A stretch of 24,585 nt of DNA from an uncultured Spirochaetia bacterium (GCA_937967705.1 CALCJG010000260.1:1-24585), one strand, 5' to 3'. Counted from the first letter of the stretch, positions 1-8,448 are shown. Program-made: numbers and translations. The notes: generated by a model from the sequence alone, not told the origin.

Positions 1-455
1 ATCTGCTCACTTTTTCCAACCGGTACATCTATGAGGACTCAGAATACGGCATGTTCGTGACCCTGGTTTACCTTCTCATCGATTCCCATAACCGGCTAAT
101 CACCTACGGGAACTGCGGTCACAACGATCAGATCCTGATCCGCCAGGACAGCGGAGAGGTGCTTCACCTGAATTCTCAAGGGAGGGCTCTCGGCATTGCA
201 GAGGACTCCGTCTACGAGGAAAAGGTCGTATTCTACAATAAAGGGGATTTGCTGATTCTCTTCACTGACGGGGTTACAGAGTATCTGGGCGCAGGCGACA
301 TCGACCTGGGTGAACAAAAACTGATCGAGCTGGCCCAGGAAAACCGGGATGAGGACCCTGAACGCCTTATCGGACAGCTCCGGCTGAGACTGGCGGAGCG
401 GTCCGTTGACGAGGACTTCATCGATGATTTTACGATTCTGGCCATACGTTTCTGA
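1..455 (+). CDS. SpoIIE/RsbU-type PP2C protein phosphatase, C-terminal part
   Basis: The gene enters from the left edge; the reading frame is open from base 3 and stops with TGA at 453-455. About 150 residues are visible. They carry the hallmarks of the PP2C-like SpoIIE domain: a GNCGHN segment (the family's AGHN-type loop), LLILFTDGVTEY with a metal-binding Asp, and the terminal DEDFIDDFTILAIRF with the last metal-binding Asp. Known members dephosphorylate a serine on anti-anti-sigma (STAS) proteins, often under control of an N-terminal sensor or receiver domain, which here lies outside the window. The protein ends directly after the catalytic domain, as is usual. The next gene starts 29 bases downstream on the same strand, so co-transcription is likely. 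The family call is firm; the signal it answers to cannot be seen. Confidence 0.88.
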   Translation, partial: LLTFSNRYIYEDSEYGMFVTLVYLLIDSHNRLITYGNCGHNDQILIRQDSGEVLHLNSQGRALGIAEDSVYEEKVVFYNKGDLLILFTDGVTEYLGAGDIDLGEQKLIELAQENRDEDPERLIGQLRLRLAERSVDEDFIDDFTILAIRF

Positions 456-484
456 GCCTGTACGCATTTCGGGATGGATTATCA

Positions 485-1495
485 TTGAAAAAAAAGGGTA
501 AACTGATCTTTCTATTCGTCGGGTTGCTGATCCTCGCCGTTCTCTTCCGGACCTTCGGTATTGAAAAGACCATAACCCATATCCTGAATATGGGATGGAA
601 TTTCTGGATTATCATCCTCATCTACCTGTTCAACCATATATTCCTATCCTATGGATGGAAGGTACTGATCAGTCAGCCCGTAAAACACAGCCGATTCTAT
701 AAACTGGTCCTTGCCAGGATCGCAGGAGATTCCACCTCTTCCATAAACGCCCTGGGGGCCCTGGCGGGGGAACCCCTCAAGGCAATGTTCATCAAAGACA
801 TCGTTCCCTTTAAGATGGGGCTCGCGTCGGTCATCCTCGACCGCACGATACACACCATATCCAACATACTTCTCATACTTACAGGAATTGTCGTAAGTTT
901 CTTCCTTCTGGATATGCCGGTTTATGTTAAGGCCCTATCGTTCCTTCTCTTTGCGGGCATCTTCCTCCTTCTGGTCGTCGTTCTCATGAAACAGCGGGAC
1001 GGTTTTGTTGAATATCTCGTCGGGAAAGTCCCCTCCTCTCTCCTCGGACGTTTCATGACCGAGGAGCGGTGGAAGAAGGTCAGGGCGCTGGACGAGGAGT
1101 TTGCCTATATCTTCAGCAGCAGGGATAATCTCAGACATTTCTACATTTCCCTCTTTGTGCATTATCTGTCGGTGCTTGTGGCAGGGGTTCTGGAAATCTA
1201 CCTGATCATCGTTTTCATCGGTGTACCCATAAGTATCGCCCACGCGCTATTCGTATATATTTTTGGATTGTTCCTGACGGGTGCTATCTTCTTTATGCCG
1301 GCCAATCTGGGCACCAGTGAGGGTTCCTATTCCATCGCATTGAAATTTCTCGGTTACGATCCCGCCCTAGGTCTTTCCGTTGGTATCATCCGCAGGCTCA
1401 GGACCTTCGTATGGGCCGCCATCGGGATATTGATACTTTTCTATGCCGGCCTATTAAAAAAAGAGGTTTCTTATGAAGAAGGAGAGAATCGTTAA
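485..1495 (+). CDS. Flippase-like/LPG synthase transmembrane-domain membrane protein (UPF0104 type)
   Basis: This is a 336-residue integral membrane protein with roughly eight hydrophobic segments, starting at residues 6-24, and positively charged loops. The overall pattern (a GEPLKAMFIKD segment near residue 95, a DRTIHTISN segment near 120, and a GxSEGSYSIAL-like segment in the C-terminal third) matches the lysylphosphatidylglycerol synthase TM / YbhN family. It lacks the soluble aminoacyl-transferase domain of MprF, so it is the stand-alone membrane form. Some relatives are thought to move lipids or polyprenyl-linked intermediates across the inner membrane; the substrate is unknown here. 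The start is a TTG at 485, chosen because no ATG lies close and the N-terminus MKKKGK followed by a hydrophobic run is sensible. A purine-rich GGGATGG lies just upstream. The 3' end overlaps the next gene by 23 bases. Confidence 0.8.
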   Translation: MKKKGKLIFLFVGLLILAVLFRTFGIEKTITHILNMGWNFWIIILIYLFNHIFLSYGWKVLISQPVKHSRFYKLVLARIAGDSTSSINALGALAGEPLKAMFIKDIVPFKMGLASVILDRTIHTISNILLILTGIVVSFFLLDMPVYVKALSFLLFAGIFLLLVVVLMKQRDGFVEYLVGKVPSSLLGRFMTEERWKKVRALDEEFAYIFSSRDNLRHFYISLFVHYLSVLVAGVLEIYLIIVFIGVPISIAHALFVYIFGLFLTGAIFFMPANLGTSEGSYSIALKFLGYDPALGLSVGIIRRLRTFVWAAIGILILFYAGLLKKEVSYEEGENR

Positions 1496-2540
1496 AGTCC
1501 CCAAAACCGGGAAAATCGCCAGGGCCGCCTCGGTTTATCTCTGGAGGTACATCACACGCAAGCCCCTGGTTTTCAATCTCAACCTGAATGTGACCAATCT
1601 TTGCAACCAGAACTGTCCCATGTGTAACGCCGTCATCGTGGGCAAAGGCAAGGGAGAAACTGTTTCCTTTGATAACTGTAAAAGATATCTTGACCTGCTC
1701 AACCCCTACCGTATCGCATCCCTGACCATATCCGGCGGAGAGCCCTCCCTGGTCAAGGAGATGCCCGAGATCCTGGATTACGCCGCCGGCCGTTTTCCCT
1801 TCGGGGCCAACGTAAACTCAAATCTCTACGCACAGGAATCCGTGATTACCCGATTTGCCTCTGCCGCTCTCATGAACAACATACGTATCGGCACCTCCTT
1901 TGACGGGTTCGGGGAAACCGCAGACAAGCTCCGCGGCGCCAGGGATGTATCCACGCGGGTTCTGAAAAACATCGAGCTGGTCACACGCCTTAGAAAGGAG
2001 ATGAACTCCGGCTCCACCCTCAACATGCACACGGTCATCTCGGATCAGAACATAGACCAGGTACCGGAGATACTCGAAATCTCTGAAAAGTACGGCTGGA
2101 CCCAGACCCTGGCCCCGGTCAATAATTTCTTTTACCAGGATGCCTCGGATCCCAATGTGCCGGTTCTTCATTACAGCGAAAAGCTGGAAAAACTCGTAGC
2201 CCTGGCCTCTCAAAAGAAGAACATAGCCGTCTCCAGGGCCTTCCTTATGGGCATCCCCCGATTCGTCAAAGGGGAGGCGGACAAGCTCTGTCCCTACCTC
2301 ACAGGCATTTTCCGCACCTTCAAGATATTCCTCGATCCCAACGGCGATCTTTCCCTCTGCAGCCGAATCCCCATAGGCAATATCAACAGGGAAAACCTTG
2401 AGGAGATGCTCAAAGGGGAACTCTATCAGAAGGATTTGAGGAAGTACACCAAATGCCCGGGATGCTGGATGGCATGTTTTATCGAAGTGCTTCTGGCAAC
2501 ACCGAAGTTCTATCAGGAGAGAATTCTAAACAAGTTTTAG
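1473..2540 (+). CDS. Radical SAM protein with SPASM/twitch-like C-terminal cysteines
   Basis: This 355-residue enzyme has the radical SAM cluster motif C44-x3-C48-x2-C51 in NLCNQNCPMC and the SAM-binding GGEP at 88-91. A C-terminal cysteine set, C273, C296 and C328-x2-C331-x3-C335 (CPGCWMAC), resembles SPASM or twitch domains that hold auxiliary Fe-S clusters. Such proteins cleave SAM to make a 5'-deoxyadenosyl radical; auxiliary-cluster members often modify peptides or catalyse dehydrogenation and carbon insertion. No small peptide precursor gene is visible next to it, so the substrate cannot be named. Translation starts inside the preceding membrane-protein gene, with a GAGG Shine-Dalgarno six bases before the ATG, which implies coupling to it. 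The stop codon overlaps the stop of the opposing gene. Confidence 0.85.
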   Translation: MKKERIVKVPKTGKIARAASVYLWRYITRKPLVFNLNLNVTNLCNQNCPMCNAVIVGKGKGETVSFDNCKRYLDLLNPYRIASLTISGGEPSLVKEMPEILDYAAGRFPFGANVNSNLYAQESVITRFASAALMNNIRIGTSFDGFGETADKLRGARDVSTRVLKNIELVTRLRKEMNSGSTLNMHTVISDQNIDQVPEILEISEKYGWTQTLAPVNNFFYQDASDPNVPVLHYSEKLEKLVALASQKKNIAVSRAFLMGIPRFVKGEADKLCPYLTGIFRTFKIFLDPNGDLSLCSRIPIGNINRENLEEMLKGELYQKDLRKYTKCPGCWMACFIEVLLATPKFYQERILNKF

Positions 2541-3400
2541 GTTTTTTTCCATCGGTCGGTATTGTAGACGATTTTTACCTGCTGGAGGAAGTGATCCAAA
2601 TTCTGCGGGTCCAGGGGGGGCGCCACCATCATGCGCACAAAGGGATCATAATCCCGTACCTGGAGGAGTGCTTCCTTGTGTGTTTTCGTAAGCTCATCTC
2701 CGATAATGATCAGACGGGCTCCGGTCTGGATATATTCCTCCAGGAGTTTCCCGGGGATGGTCACCGAGTAGACGTCTTCACTTGGGATGAAATCCGGGGA
2801 TATCTCCATCATTCCGCTTTTCCGTCTGGATACTATGGCAGTGGTCAGTTCAGCATGCCGGTTAAACTTGCTGACATAGTCCTGACCGCCTTCGGACTTG
2901 AGATTAACGAAAAGGATGATCCCGTGCTCGCTGTTCCGGCAGAAAAACTTCTGCTGGCTGTCTATGAGCATCTTCATGGTTTTCCATTTATTGTATTCCA
3001 GCCTGTCTCCATGACGCATCACGATGTTCTTCTGGAGGGCCTGAGTCTGCCTCCCGTAGACATCGCCGATGATGGTGAGAAATCTCTTTCGTCTGGACTG
3101 CCCGTTCACCTTTTCCAGCTCCTCCAGGAGTCGATCGACCTGATAGTAATCGAGCCATAGAACGGGCTTACGGTAATCCCCCGGAAACTCGCGGGTCAGA
3201 TATTCGTACATGGTAACGTCATAGACTACATCGATTTCCTTGACCCCGGCCTCACGCAGTTTGATGACATGGAGGGCCATGATCTCCGACCCCGCCCTGA
3301 TCTTTTTGCCACCCAGAAAAAGGTCTGACTGATAATGGCATTCAAACTCATTATTGTATTTTGCAAAGATATGATTGAGCTTTTCCGTATCAATCTTCAT
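2537..3400 (-). CDS. Hypothetical protein, 287 residues, no family recognised
   Basis: I do not recognise this protein. From the ATG at 3400 it reads MKIDTEKLNHIFAKY and is soluble: there is no signal peptide and no membrane segment. It alternates charged helices with hydrophobic strands (for example IDVVYDVTMYEYL and ARLIIIGDELTKTH), as expected for an alpha/beta fold. The start at 3400 has a GGAAG element a few bases upstream. An in-frame ATG at 3439 is possible but has no ribosome-binding site. On this strand a perfect TATAAT is present at 3561-3566 without a convincing -35 box, which would give a leader of about 150 bases. It converges on the radical SAM gene, and the two stop codons overlap by four bases. 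Confidence 0.75.
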   Translation of the reverse strand: MKIDTEKLNHIFAKYNNEFECHYQSDLFLGGKKIRAGSEIMALHVIKLREAGVKEIDVVYDVTMYEYLTREFPGDYRKPVLWLDYYQVDRLLEELEKVNGQSRRKRFLTIIGDVYGRQTQALQKNIVMRHGDRLEYNKWKTMKMLIDSQQKFFCRNSEHGIILFVNLKSEGGQDYVSKFNRHAELTTAIVSRRKSGMMEISPDFIPSEDVYSVTIPGKLLEEYIQTGARLIIIGDELTKTHKEALLQVRDYDPFVRMMVAPPLDPQNLDHFLQQVKIVYNTDRWKKT

Positions 3401-3607
3401 CACGCTTCCAACCGGCCTTATCCCGTCGGTACAGGCCATCTCTTATTGTCGGGCGAGCAAGTATTCATTACCCTGTCGTTTGAATCTCCCTAAATCATAC
3501 CTCCTATCTCTGGAATGGCCAGCACTATTTCGGGTCCCGGCAAATAATTTCAGGAGGTCTATTATACACTTTACATCTCATCAACCCGGTCATCATAGGA
3601 AATATAT

Positions 3608-3635
3608 TGACAAAAACCAACGCTGTGATACCAAC
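3608..3635 (+). promoter_or_regulatory. Possible sigma-70-type promoter for the DprA-like gene
   Basis: A perfect TTGACA at 3608-3613 is followed, after 16 bases, by TACCAA at 3630-3635, a poor -10 match. It lies about 35 bases before the next start codon. The -35 box is convincing; the -10 is not. Confidence 0.3.
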
Positions 3636-3670
3636 GACAGACTTTAGATTTATTCCCTTTCTGGAGAATC

Positions 3671-4594
3671 ATGCATTATACCAAATACTGGATGGCGCTG
3701 GAACAGGTCCAGGGCATGGGCCCTGTACATCTGAAAAAGATATATGAAAGCCTCTCAGAGAAGGGATTGTCCGTTTATGATATCTTCGGTTTGGATCGGG
3801 AGGAGATGCGGAAGGAGTTTCCCTTCGAGGACAAGATCATCGACGCCGTTCAGGAGGCGGAAAAAAACCTGGATCGCGTGGAAAAGGACTACCTGGCCCT
3901 CCTGGACGCTGGGTTCGATATCCTGGTTTTTTATTACGAGGGTTATCCGGAAAGGCTCTTGAGCATTCTCGGCAGCCAGTTTCCCCCCATCCTCTACATC
4001 TACGGCAACAGGGCCCTTTTGAAGGAAAAGGGGGCCGCCATTCTGGGAGACAGCAACGTAAGCGGACGGGGGGAGCTGATAGCCTATCTCTCTGCAAGAG
4101 AGCTCACCCGCCACAGGATTGTAACCATCAGCGGTTTTGCCAGGGGTACGGATCTGATCGCCCACCGCTCAGCCCTGGAAAACGGCGGCAGCACCATCGC
4201 CCTGCTGCCTTACGGAATGAAGCATCTGACGATACCGGAATCCCTCAAACCCCTATTTGACGAAAGCCGTATCCTGCTGGCGACACCCTTTACCCCTGCC
4301 AGGGAATACAGCCCCTACAATGCCCTCCACCGGAATAAAATCATCGCCGCCCTATCCTACGCCGTTTTCATCGTAGAGGCCCCCGCAGAAGGAGGTGTTT
4401 TTGAAGCGGGCAAATCCGCGAAGAACCTCAACATCCCCTTCTATGTCACCGAGTACTCGCAATACCCTGAAAGCGCATCTGGAAACAGGCGGCTCATAGA
4501 AGAGTTCAAGGGGATTCCTGTCAGGGGCCGCATGGAGAACAATCAGCTTATTCCCAATCTCGATCGACTGATCGGCGATGTCAAGTTTGCCTGA
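3671..4594 (+). CDS. DprA/Smf-like Rossmann-fold protein, divergent and lacking a C-terminal winged helix
   Basis: This 307-residue protein has the DprA layout. An N-terminal helical (SAM-like) part, residues 1-70, includes MALEQVQGMGPVHLKKIYE. A Rossmann core from about residue 90 has YPERLLSILGSQFPPILYIYG, ISGFARGTDLIAHRSALENG, IALLPYG and HRNKIIAALSYAVFIVEAP. DprA loads RecA onto incoming single-stranded DNA during transformation and recombination. Two points are unusual. The canonical GSR-x-x-S loop reads GDSNVS, and the usual SGxLxTA segment reads EGGVFEAGKSA. The chain also ends soon after the core, without the winged-helix domain many DprA proteins carry. It is therefore a member of the DprA/Smf superfamily, but classical DprA activity is uncertain. 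It stands alone, in front of a small basic ORF. Confidence 0.8.
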   Translation: MHYTKYWMALEQVQGMGPVHLKKIYESLSEKGLSVYDIFGLDREEMRKEFPFEDKIIDAVQEAEKNLDRVEKDYLALLDAGFDILVFYYEGYPERLLSILGSQFPPILYIYGNRALLKEKGAAILGDSNVSGRGELIAYLSARELTRHRIVTISGFARGTDLIAHRSALENGGSTIALLPYGMKHLTIPESLKPLFDESRILLATPFTPAREYSPYNALHRNKIIAALSYAVFIVEAPAEGGVFEAGKSAKNLNIPFYVTEYSQYPESASGNRRLIEEFKGIPVRGRMENNQLIPNLDRLIGDVKFA

Positions 4595-4616
4595 TCCCCC
4601 GGGAACCTTTTTTTTG

Positions 4617-4644
4617 TTGACAAAGAAGTCATCAAGGGCAGAAT
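4617..4644 (+). promoter_or_regulatory. Predicted promoter of the small basic micro-ORF
   Basis: A perfect -35 TTGACA (4617-4622) is followed after 16 bases by CAGAAT (4639-4644), four of six matches to the consensus -10. The promoter would start transcription near 4651, about 60 bases before the ATG at 4711. An inverted repeat overlaps the -10 box and the expected start point. Confidence 0.4.
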
Positions 4645-4655
4645 CGATCTCTGCC
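4637..4655. repeat. Inverted repeat overlapping the predicted -10 box
   Basis: The sequence GGCAGAATCGATCTCTGCC has perfect six-base arms (GGCAGA/TCTGCC) around a seven-base centre that itself contains ATCGAT. It covers the -10 region and predicted transcription start of the micro-ORF. That position fits a repressor operator; alternatively it could form a 5'-end hairpin in the transcript. A partial copy, GGCAGAATT, follows at 4669-4677. Confidence 0.4.
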
Positions 4656-4710
4656 GTTTAAACAGATTGGCAGAATTATATATCACTATGACTTGGGAGG
4701 CATAAGATCC

Positions 4711-4803
4711 ATGGGGAAGCAGTATAATGCACGGGAAAAGAGAAAAAGAGCCAGGAGAAGGCTCAAAAGAAAGAAACAGTCTAAAACATCCAAGGTAAAA
4801 TAG
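4711..4803 (+). CDS. Very small, highly basic protein (30 residues)
   Basis: A 31-codon ORF begins with ATG at 4711 and ends with TAG at 4801-4803. A GGAGG at 4696-4700 lies ten bases upstream of the start. The product starts MGKQYNAREKRKR and about half of its 30 residues are Lys or Arg, with no acidic residue after Glu9, so it should bind nucleic acid or the ribosome. The length, composition and independent promoter resemble tiny basic proteins seen in several bacterial phyla, but I cannot assign a named family. It sits between the DprA-like gene and the convergent large exported protein gene. Support comes from the Shine-Dalgarno, promoter and strongly non-random composition; no protein evidence is available. 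Confidence 0.6.
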   Translation: MGKQYNAREKRKRARRRLKRKKQSKTSKVK

Positions 4804-4872
4804 GTTTAAGCGAATCCCCTGATCACCCCGCCCTCCCCTCAGACGAGCCTTGCTGGTATACCTATGCGGGAT

Positions 4873-7800
4873 TTATGGCTTGTCCGAGGAAGAGAGGGAC
4901 AGGTTTTGATATTCCGCGTTACGAATCTTTAAGCAGAATTGCAGGAATTCCCCGTATTTCTCCGGTAAAATCTTCTGTTTTTTCACAACGAGTTTTTTCC
5001 GGACCCGAAGGATGGGATTTCCCCTGTCCTTCCATATTTGGATCCGGGCATAGCCATATTCACTGCGGATACTCTTCTCATCCTTTATTTGTATTGAGGC
5101 ATATTCAGCGGGAAGCTGATAGGTATATTCATCCTCTTCCCGGATATCCTTCGCTATGACCAGAGGATACATCCGCTTACTGTAACGGATATAATCATAG
5201 AGGGAGCTTTTACTCAACACCGGCTGAAGAATCATCCTTCCCTTTCCCGAAGTGGCCATAGCATAGCCAGCACCCGTTACGGAGAGACCGAAGGGACGTC
5301 TATAATCATCCATATTGACGACCTCAAAGGCATCAACGGTCAGCGAGGGTATAAAACCGCCGAAGTACCGGTTGATCATCAATTCATTATTCTTTTTGTC
5401 CCTGAAATACTGCCGTATCTCCCCTTTGGACCCGCTGAACTGCAGGAAAACGCGGCACCGAGCATTACCGTTTTCATCAAGCTGAATCTCATATTTTCCC
5501 GAAACGCCGCCGGTTAAACTACCGGTAATCATTTTGATCTCATGACCATCTGAAAGCAGGACATAGGCCTCCCGGCCGACCAGTGCCTCGCTCACCTGAC
5601 CGCAGCCATAATACTGACTCGAAAAATCCAGCCATACCCCCCTGTCCTTCTCCAGGGGAACATACAAAAGCACATCGGTAAAGATATCCGGGGAGACGAA
5701 GGAACCTGTATCGGGCATATCCTCCCTGCTGGTCAGGGCCAGGAAGGATGTAACCCCCTTTTTAGCGAGAAGAGACTTAGCCAGGAAGACTTTGTCCTCC
5801 GTGGTACCGCCCTTTTTATAAAAGGTGTTTGATGCCCCGTCTGGATAGTAGAGAAGATTGCCCTTCAAATCGGTTTCTCTGGCCACATAATCATAGATTT
5901 CCCTGATCAGCCCGACCAGATCCTCGGAGCGGAAGAAATCTGCGGGAGCCTTATCCCCCCATACTTCTCTGCCCTCCCCCAGGCCGCGATACCAGGTAAA
6001 GATATCCCGCATGTCCTTCATCGTTGAGAAGGAGACAAAGGGAAGATAGTTTAGCTGGTTCCCCATATGGGATTCGTAGATGACCGGATAAAGAGGACCC
6101 ATCTCGGCACAATAGAGGGTTTCTCCTCCCCGGGTTTCCGTGACAGCCTTTACCGCATGGTTGAAACAGACTGAAGGCTTCATGGAGGCCGGGGTGATGA
6201 GGCGGAAGGAGAAATGCTCCACGTATTCATCATAATCCTGAATGAGAGTAAAGGGCAGCGAGAACATCTCGGATTTTCTCGGCTCCGTTACGGGGTTATC
6301 CACGATGTAGGCAATATGGACGAGAGATTTCTTCCGGAGGGAAGAGAGATTGATATAGAGGGTGTTGTCTGTTTTCTGCAGGGAATAGGAATCCGCATAG
6401 GAACCATCCTGATGGTACGTTCTGATCCGGACCGGAGTAAAGTTGCCGCTGAAAGCAATCCGGTAATCCCCCCATTTTTCCAGCGCCTTCTGGTCTTTCA
6501 GATAAATGATATCCTCCACAAAGACCCGGCTGGTACCGTCGCTGTTCAGCCGAAAAACAATGCCACGGTGAAGAATGGTGGAAGAATACTTATCCGGCTC
6601 TCGAAGGCTCCCCTGAAGGAGTCGGGAGTCCGCCTCTCCTCTCAGTCCGTTGAAGGGGTTGGTCAACTTTCCGGTTTTTTTGTAAGCGAGGAACTCCTCC
6701 CCGGCATAGTAGGAGGGGTAGAGATCCAGCATCTTCAGCCAGTAGAGCGAGGGGTCCGCTTTCCTGCTGTAGCTGATACGCCCCAGAAGGAAATAATAAT
6801 ATGGGTCCGGGCAGCGGACAATCTGCTGAAAGATCAGATTCTTGGCCCTGTCCGTCTCCCCCTTGTCGATGAGGCATTGAACCGTCTCTTTAATTAACTC
6901 CTGGTTGAAATCCCATTGTTTCAACCACCGTAGAACATCATCGTAGAGTTCACAGTTGCTGCCCAGATGGACCAGAAGCTGAAGGGCCTTGCGGTTGTAC
7001 TCCCTGCCGAGGATCTGTTGACACAATTCCAGGGACTTATAAATATTCCTGCTGCTGTAATACTCCGCCAGAGTCAGCGGTACAGAAATGCCATGGGGGA
7101 AGTCTCTCTCAAGAAGGCGACACTCATCCAGAAATTCCTTTTCATAATTCAAAGCCTTCATAAGCCTCATATAGTCTTTCCGAAAAGGGAGATACCGGGC
7201 GGCCGGCTCTTTCAGGCTGCGCCCGAAAAGACAGGCCTGATAAAAATTACGCTCATCCACCAGCTTGCGGAACAGCCTGTATCGAAGGGGTATTATATGC
7301 GGATTTTTTTCCGATAGCCTCCTCAGAATTTCCCAGCCTTCCAGATAATCGGCGGAATCCTTCCTCCCCCCGCTGTACTCAATCAGTGCCGATCCCAGAA
7401 AGAATCGCACCAGGGGGTCCTCTTTTTTCTCCAGGGATTTCCGGTAAAACCGAACGGCCTCCCGGCTTTCCATCTCATCGAAATAATTGCCCAGCCGAAA
7501 GTTTCCTTCTGCGGGATCGTTTCCCGCCTTTTCCAGGAAATGGCTGAAGGGATACGGCATCTCTTCGAGAAACTCGGCGTCGGTATAATACATGCGGCTC
7601 AAATCTGCGGAAGCATTATGAACGCGGTCCTCTTCATCGGTTATCAGAACACGGAAATCCCAGGAAGGCTCATGAAGAAGTTTGATCATCAGCGTGATTC
7701 GGTCGCTTCCCCAGACCCTCAGCTGCCGGAACTTGCGGCTGATACCGGTTTTTCTGTTTTTCAGAGCCATCTTCCCGTTGATATAGACCTTGAAGGAGCC

Positions 7801-8448
7801 CTCGCCCTGAATGCGAATCCTCAGGGGACGGGCCGCCTTCAGGGTCGTAACGGCATAGAGAACTCCCTTCTCCGGATAGATATGGCTTTTCCCCCGGAAG
7901 AAACCGTCCTCGCTATCCAGCCTGATAATTTTTTTCCGGAGACCGGGATGTTCCAGGGATGTGGTGATTTCGGGAAGAAAAATGTGATCCAGATCCGCCG
8001 GACCATAACGGCTGTAAGGACCCAGTATGACCCATTCCCTGAGGGGGGCCAGTTTTTTGGTGAAGGCCCCGGCATGGGCCCTCTCATGGGTATACAGGAG
8101 TCCCTCGATTTCCTGAAGGAGGGCCAGATTCAGGGTGTTTTTACCAGGAAACACCGGACGGGCTTCAAGGTTCTTTATGCCGTTCTCCAGGGCCATTTTT
8201 GCCCTTCCGTAACCCCTCACCTCCACCAACCGCGCAATATCTCCGTAATAGAGGAAAGACTCCGGGAGATGGGAATGCTTTGTTACGATCCTCTCGATGG
8301 TATCATAGAGTGACGGGTAATCTCCGGAGGCAAAGTGGCGATAAACCTCCTTTTCCAGCCAGGCGAAACCGTCCCGGTCGGAGGGGGAAGGGCTGAGGTT
8401 TCCTGACATCAGCATTGTCAGAAGCAGGACGATTATACGAGGTTTCAA
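4873..8448 (-). CDS. Large exported DUF3857/transglutaminase-fold protein with helical repeats
   Basis: This is a 1191-residue protein with an N-terminal signal sequence (MKPRIIVLLLTMLMSG, then a Ser/Pro stretch), so it is probably periplasmic or surface-located. Residues of about 25-130 are helical. About 180-290 look like a beta-sandwich (GSFKVYINGKMAL). About 300-600 are TPR-like helical repeats (for example RFYRKSLEKKEDPLVRFFLGSALIEY). About 620-800 match DUF3857 and about 835-945 match the transglutaminase core; a beta-rich C-terminal domain follows. In the usual core the active site reads GDCKDK; here the matching residues are G881-T-T-E-D-K886, with Thr883 at the Cys position. The segment normally FNHV reads F923-T-D-V, replacing the His, while the Asp of WLD (D941) is kept. 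The domain is thus probably non-catalytic. The start is TTG at 8448, with only a weak ribosome-binding site; it was chosen because it gives an intact signal peptide. Confidence 0.82.
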   Translation of the reverse strand: MKPRIIVLLLTMLMSGNLSPSPSDRDGFAWLEKEVYRHFASGDYPSLYDTIERIVTKHSHLPESFLYYGDIARLVEVRGYGRAKMALENGIKNLEARPVFPGKNTLNLALLQEIEGLLYTHERAHAGAFTKKLAPLREWVILGPYSRYGPADLDHIFLPEITTSLEHPGLRKKIIRLDSEDGFFRGKSHIYPEKGVLYAVTTLKAARPLRIRIQGEGSFKVYINGKMALKNRKTGISRKFRQLRVWGSDRITLMIKLLHEPSWDFRVLITDEEDRVHNASADLSRMYYTDAEFLEEMPYPFSHFLEKAGNDPAEGNFRLGNYFDEMESREAVRFYRKSLEKKEDPLVRFFLGSALIEYSGGRKDSADYLEGWEILRRLSEKNPHIIPLRYRLFRKLVDERNFYQACLFGRSLKEPAARYLPFRKDYMRLMKALNYEKEFLDECRLLERDFPHGISVPLTLAEYYSSRNIYKSLELCQQILGREYNRKALQLLVHLGSNCELYDDVLRWLKQWDFNQELIKETVQCLIDKGETDRAKNLIFQQIVRCPDPYYYFLLGRISYSRKADPSLYWLKMLDLYPSYYAGEEFLAYKKTGKLTNPFNGLRGEADSRLLQGSLREPDKYSSTILHRGIVFRLNSDGTSRVFVEDIIYLKDQKALEKWGDYRIAFSGNFTPVRIRTYHQDGSYADSYSLQKTDNTLYINLSSLRKKSLVHIAYIVDNPVTEPRKSEMFSLPFTLIQDYDEYVEHFSFRLITPASMKPSVCFNHAVKAVTETRGGETLYCAEMGPLYPVIYESHMGNQLNYLPFVSFSTMKDMRDIFTWYRGLGEGREVWGDKAPADFFRSEDLVGLIREIYDYVARETDLKGNLLYYPDGASNTFYKKGGTTEDKVFLAKSLLAKKGVTSFLALTSREDMPDTGSFVSPDIFTDVLLYVPLEKDRGVWLDFSSQYYGCGQVSEALVGREAYVLLSDGHEIKMITGSLTGGVSGKYEIQLDENGNARCRVFLQFSGSKGEIRQYFRDKKNNELMINRYFGGFIPSLTVDAFEVVNMDDYRRPFGLSVTGAGYAMATSGKGRMILQPVLSKSSLYDYIRYSKRMYPLVIAKDIREEDEYTYQLPAEYASIQIKDEKSIRSEYGYARIQIWKDRGNPILRVRKKLVVKKQKILPEKYGEFLQFCLKIRNAEYQNLSLSSSDKP

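Noticed and set aside
3375..3647. A plus-strand 90-codon ORF between the hypothetical and DprA-like genes
   Set aside because: It overlaps the start of the minus-strand gene, has a composition unlike a protein and lacks a ribosome-binding site; the region is better read as regulatory DNA.
4570..4615. A bulged hairpin followed by a run of eight T residues after the DprA-like gene
   Set aside because: The stem lies 11 bases before the T-run and is interrupted by a bulge, so it does not make a standard intrinsic terminator.
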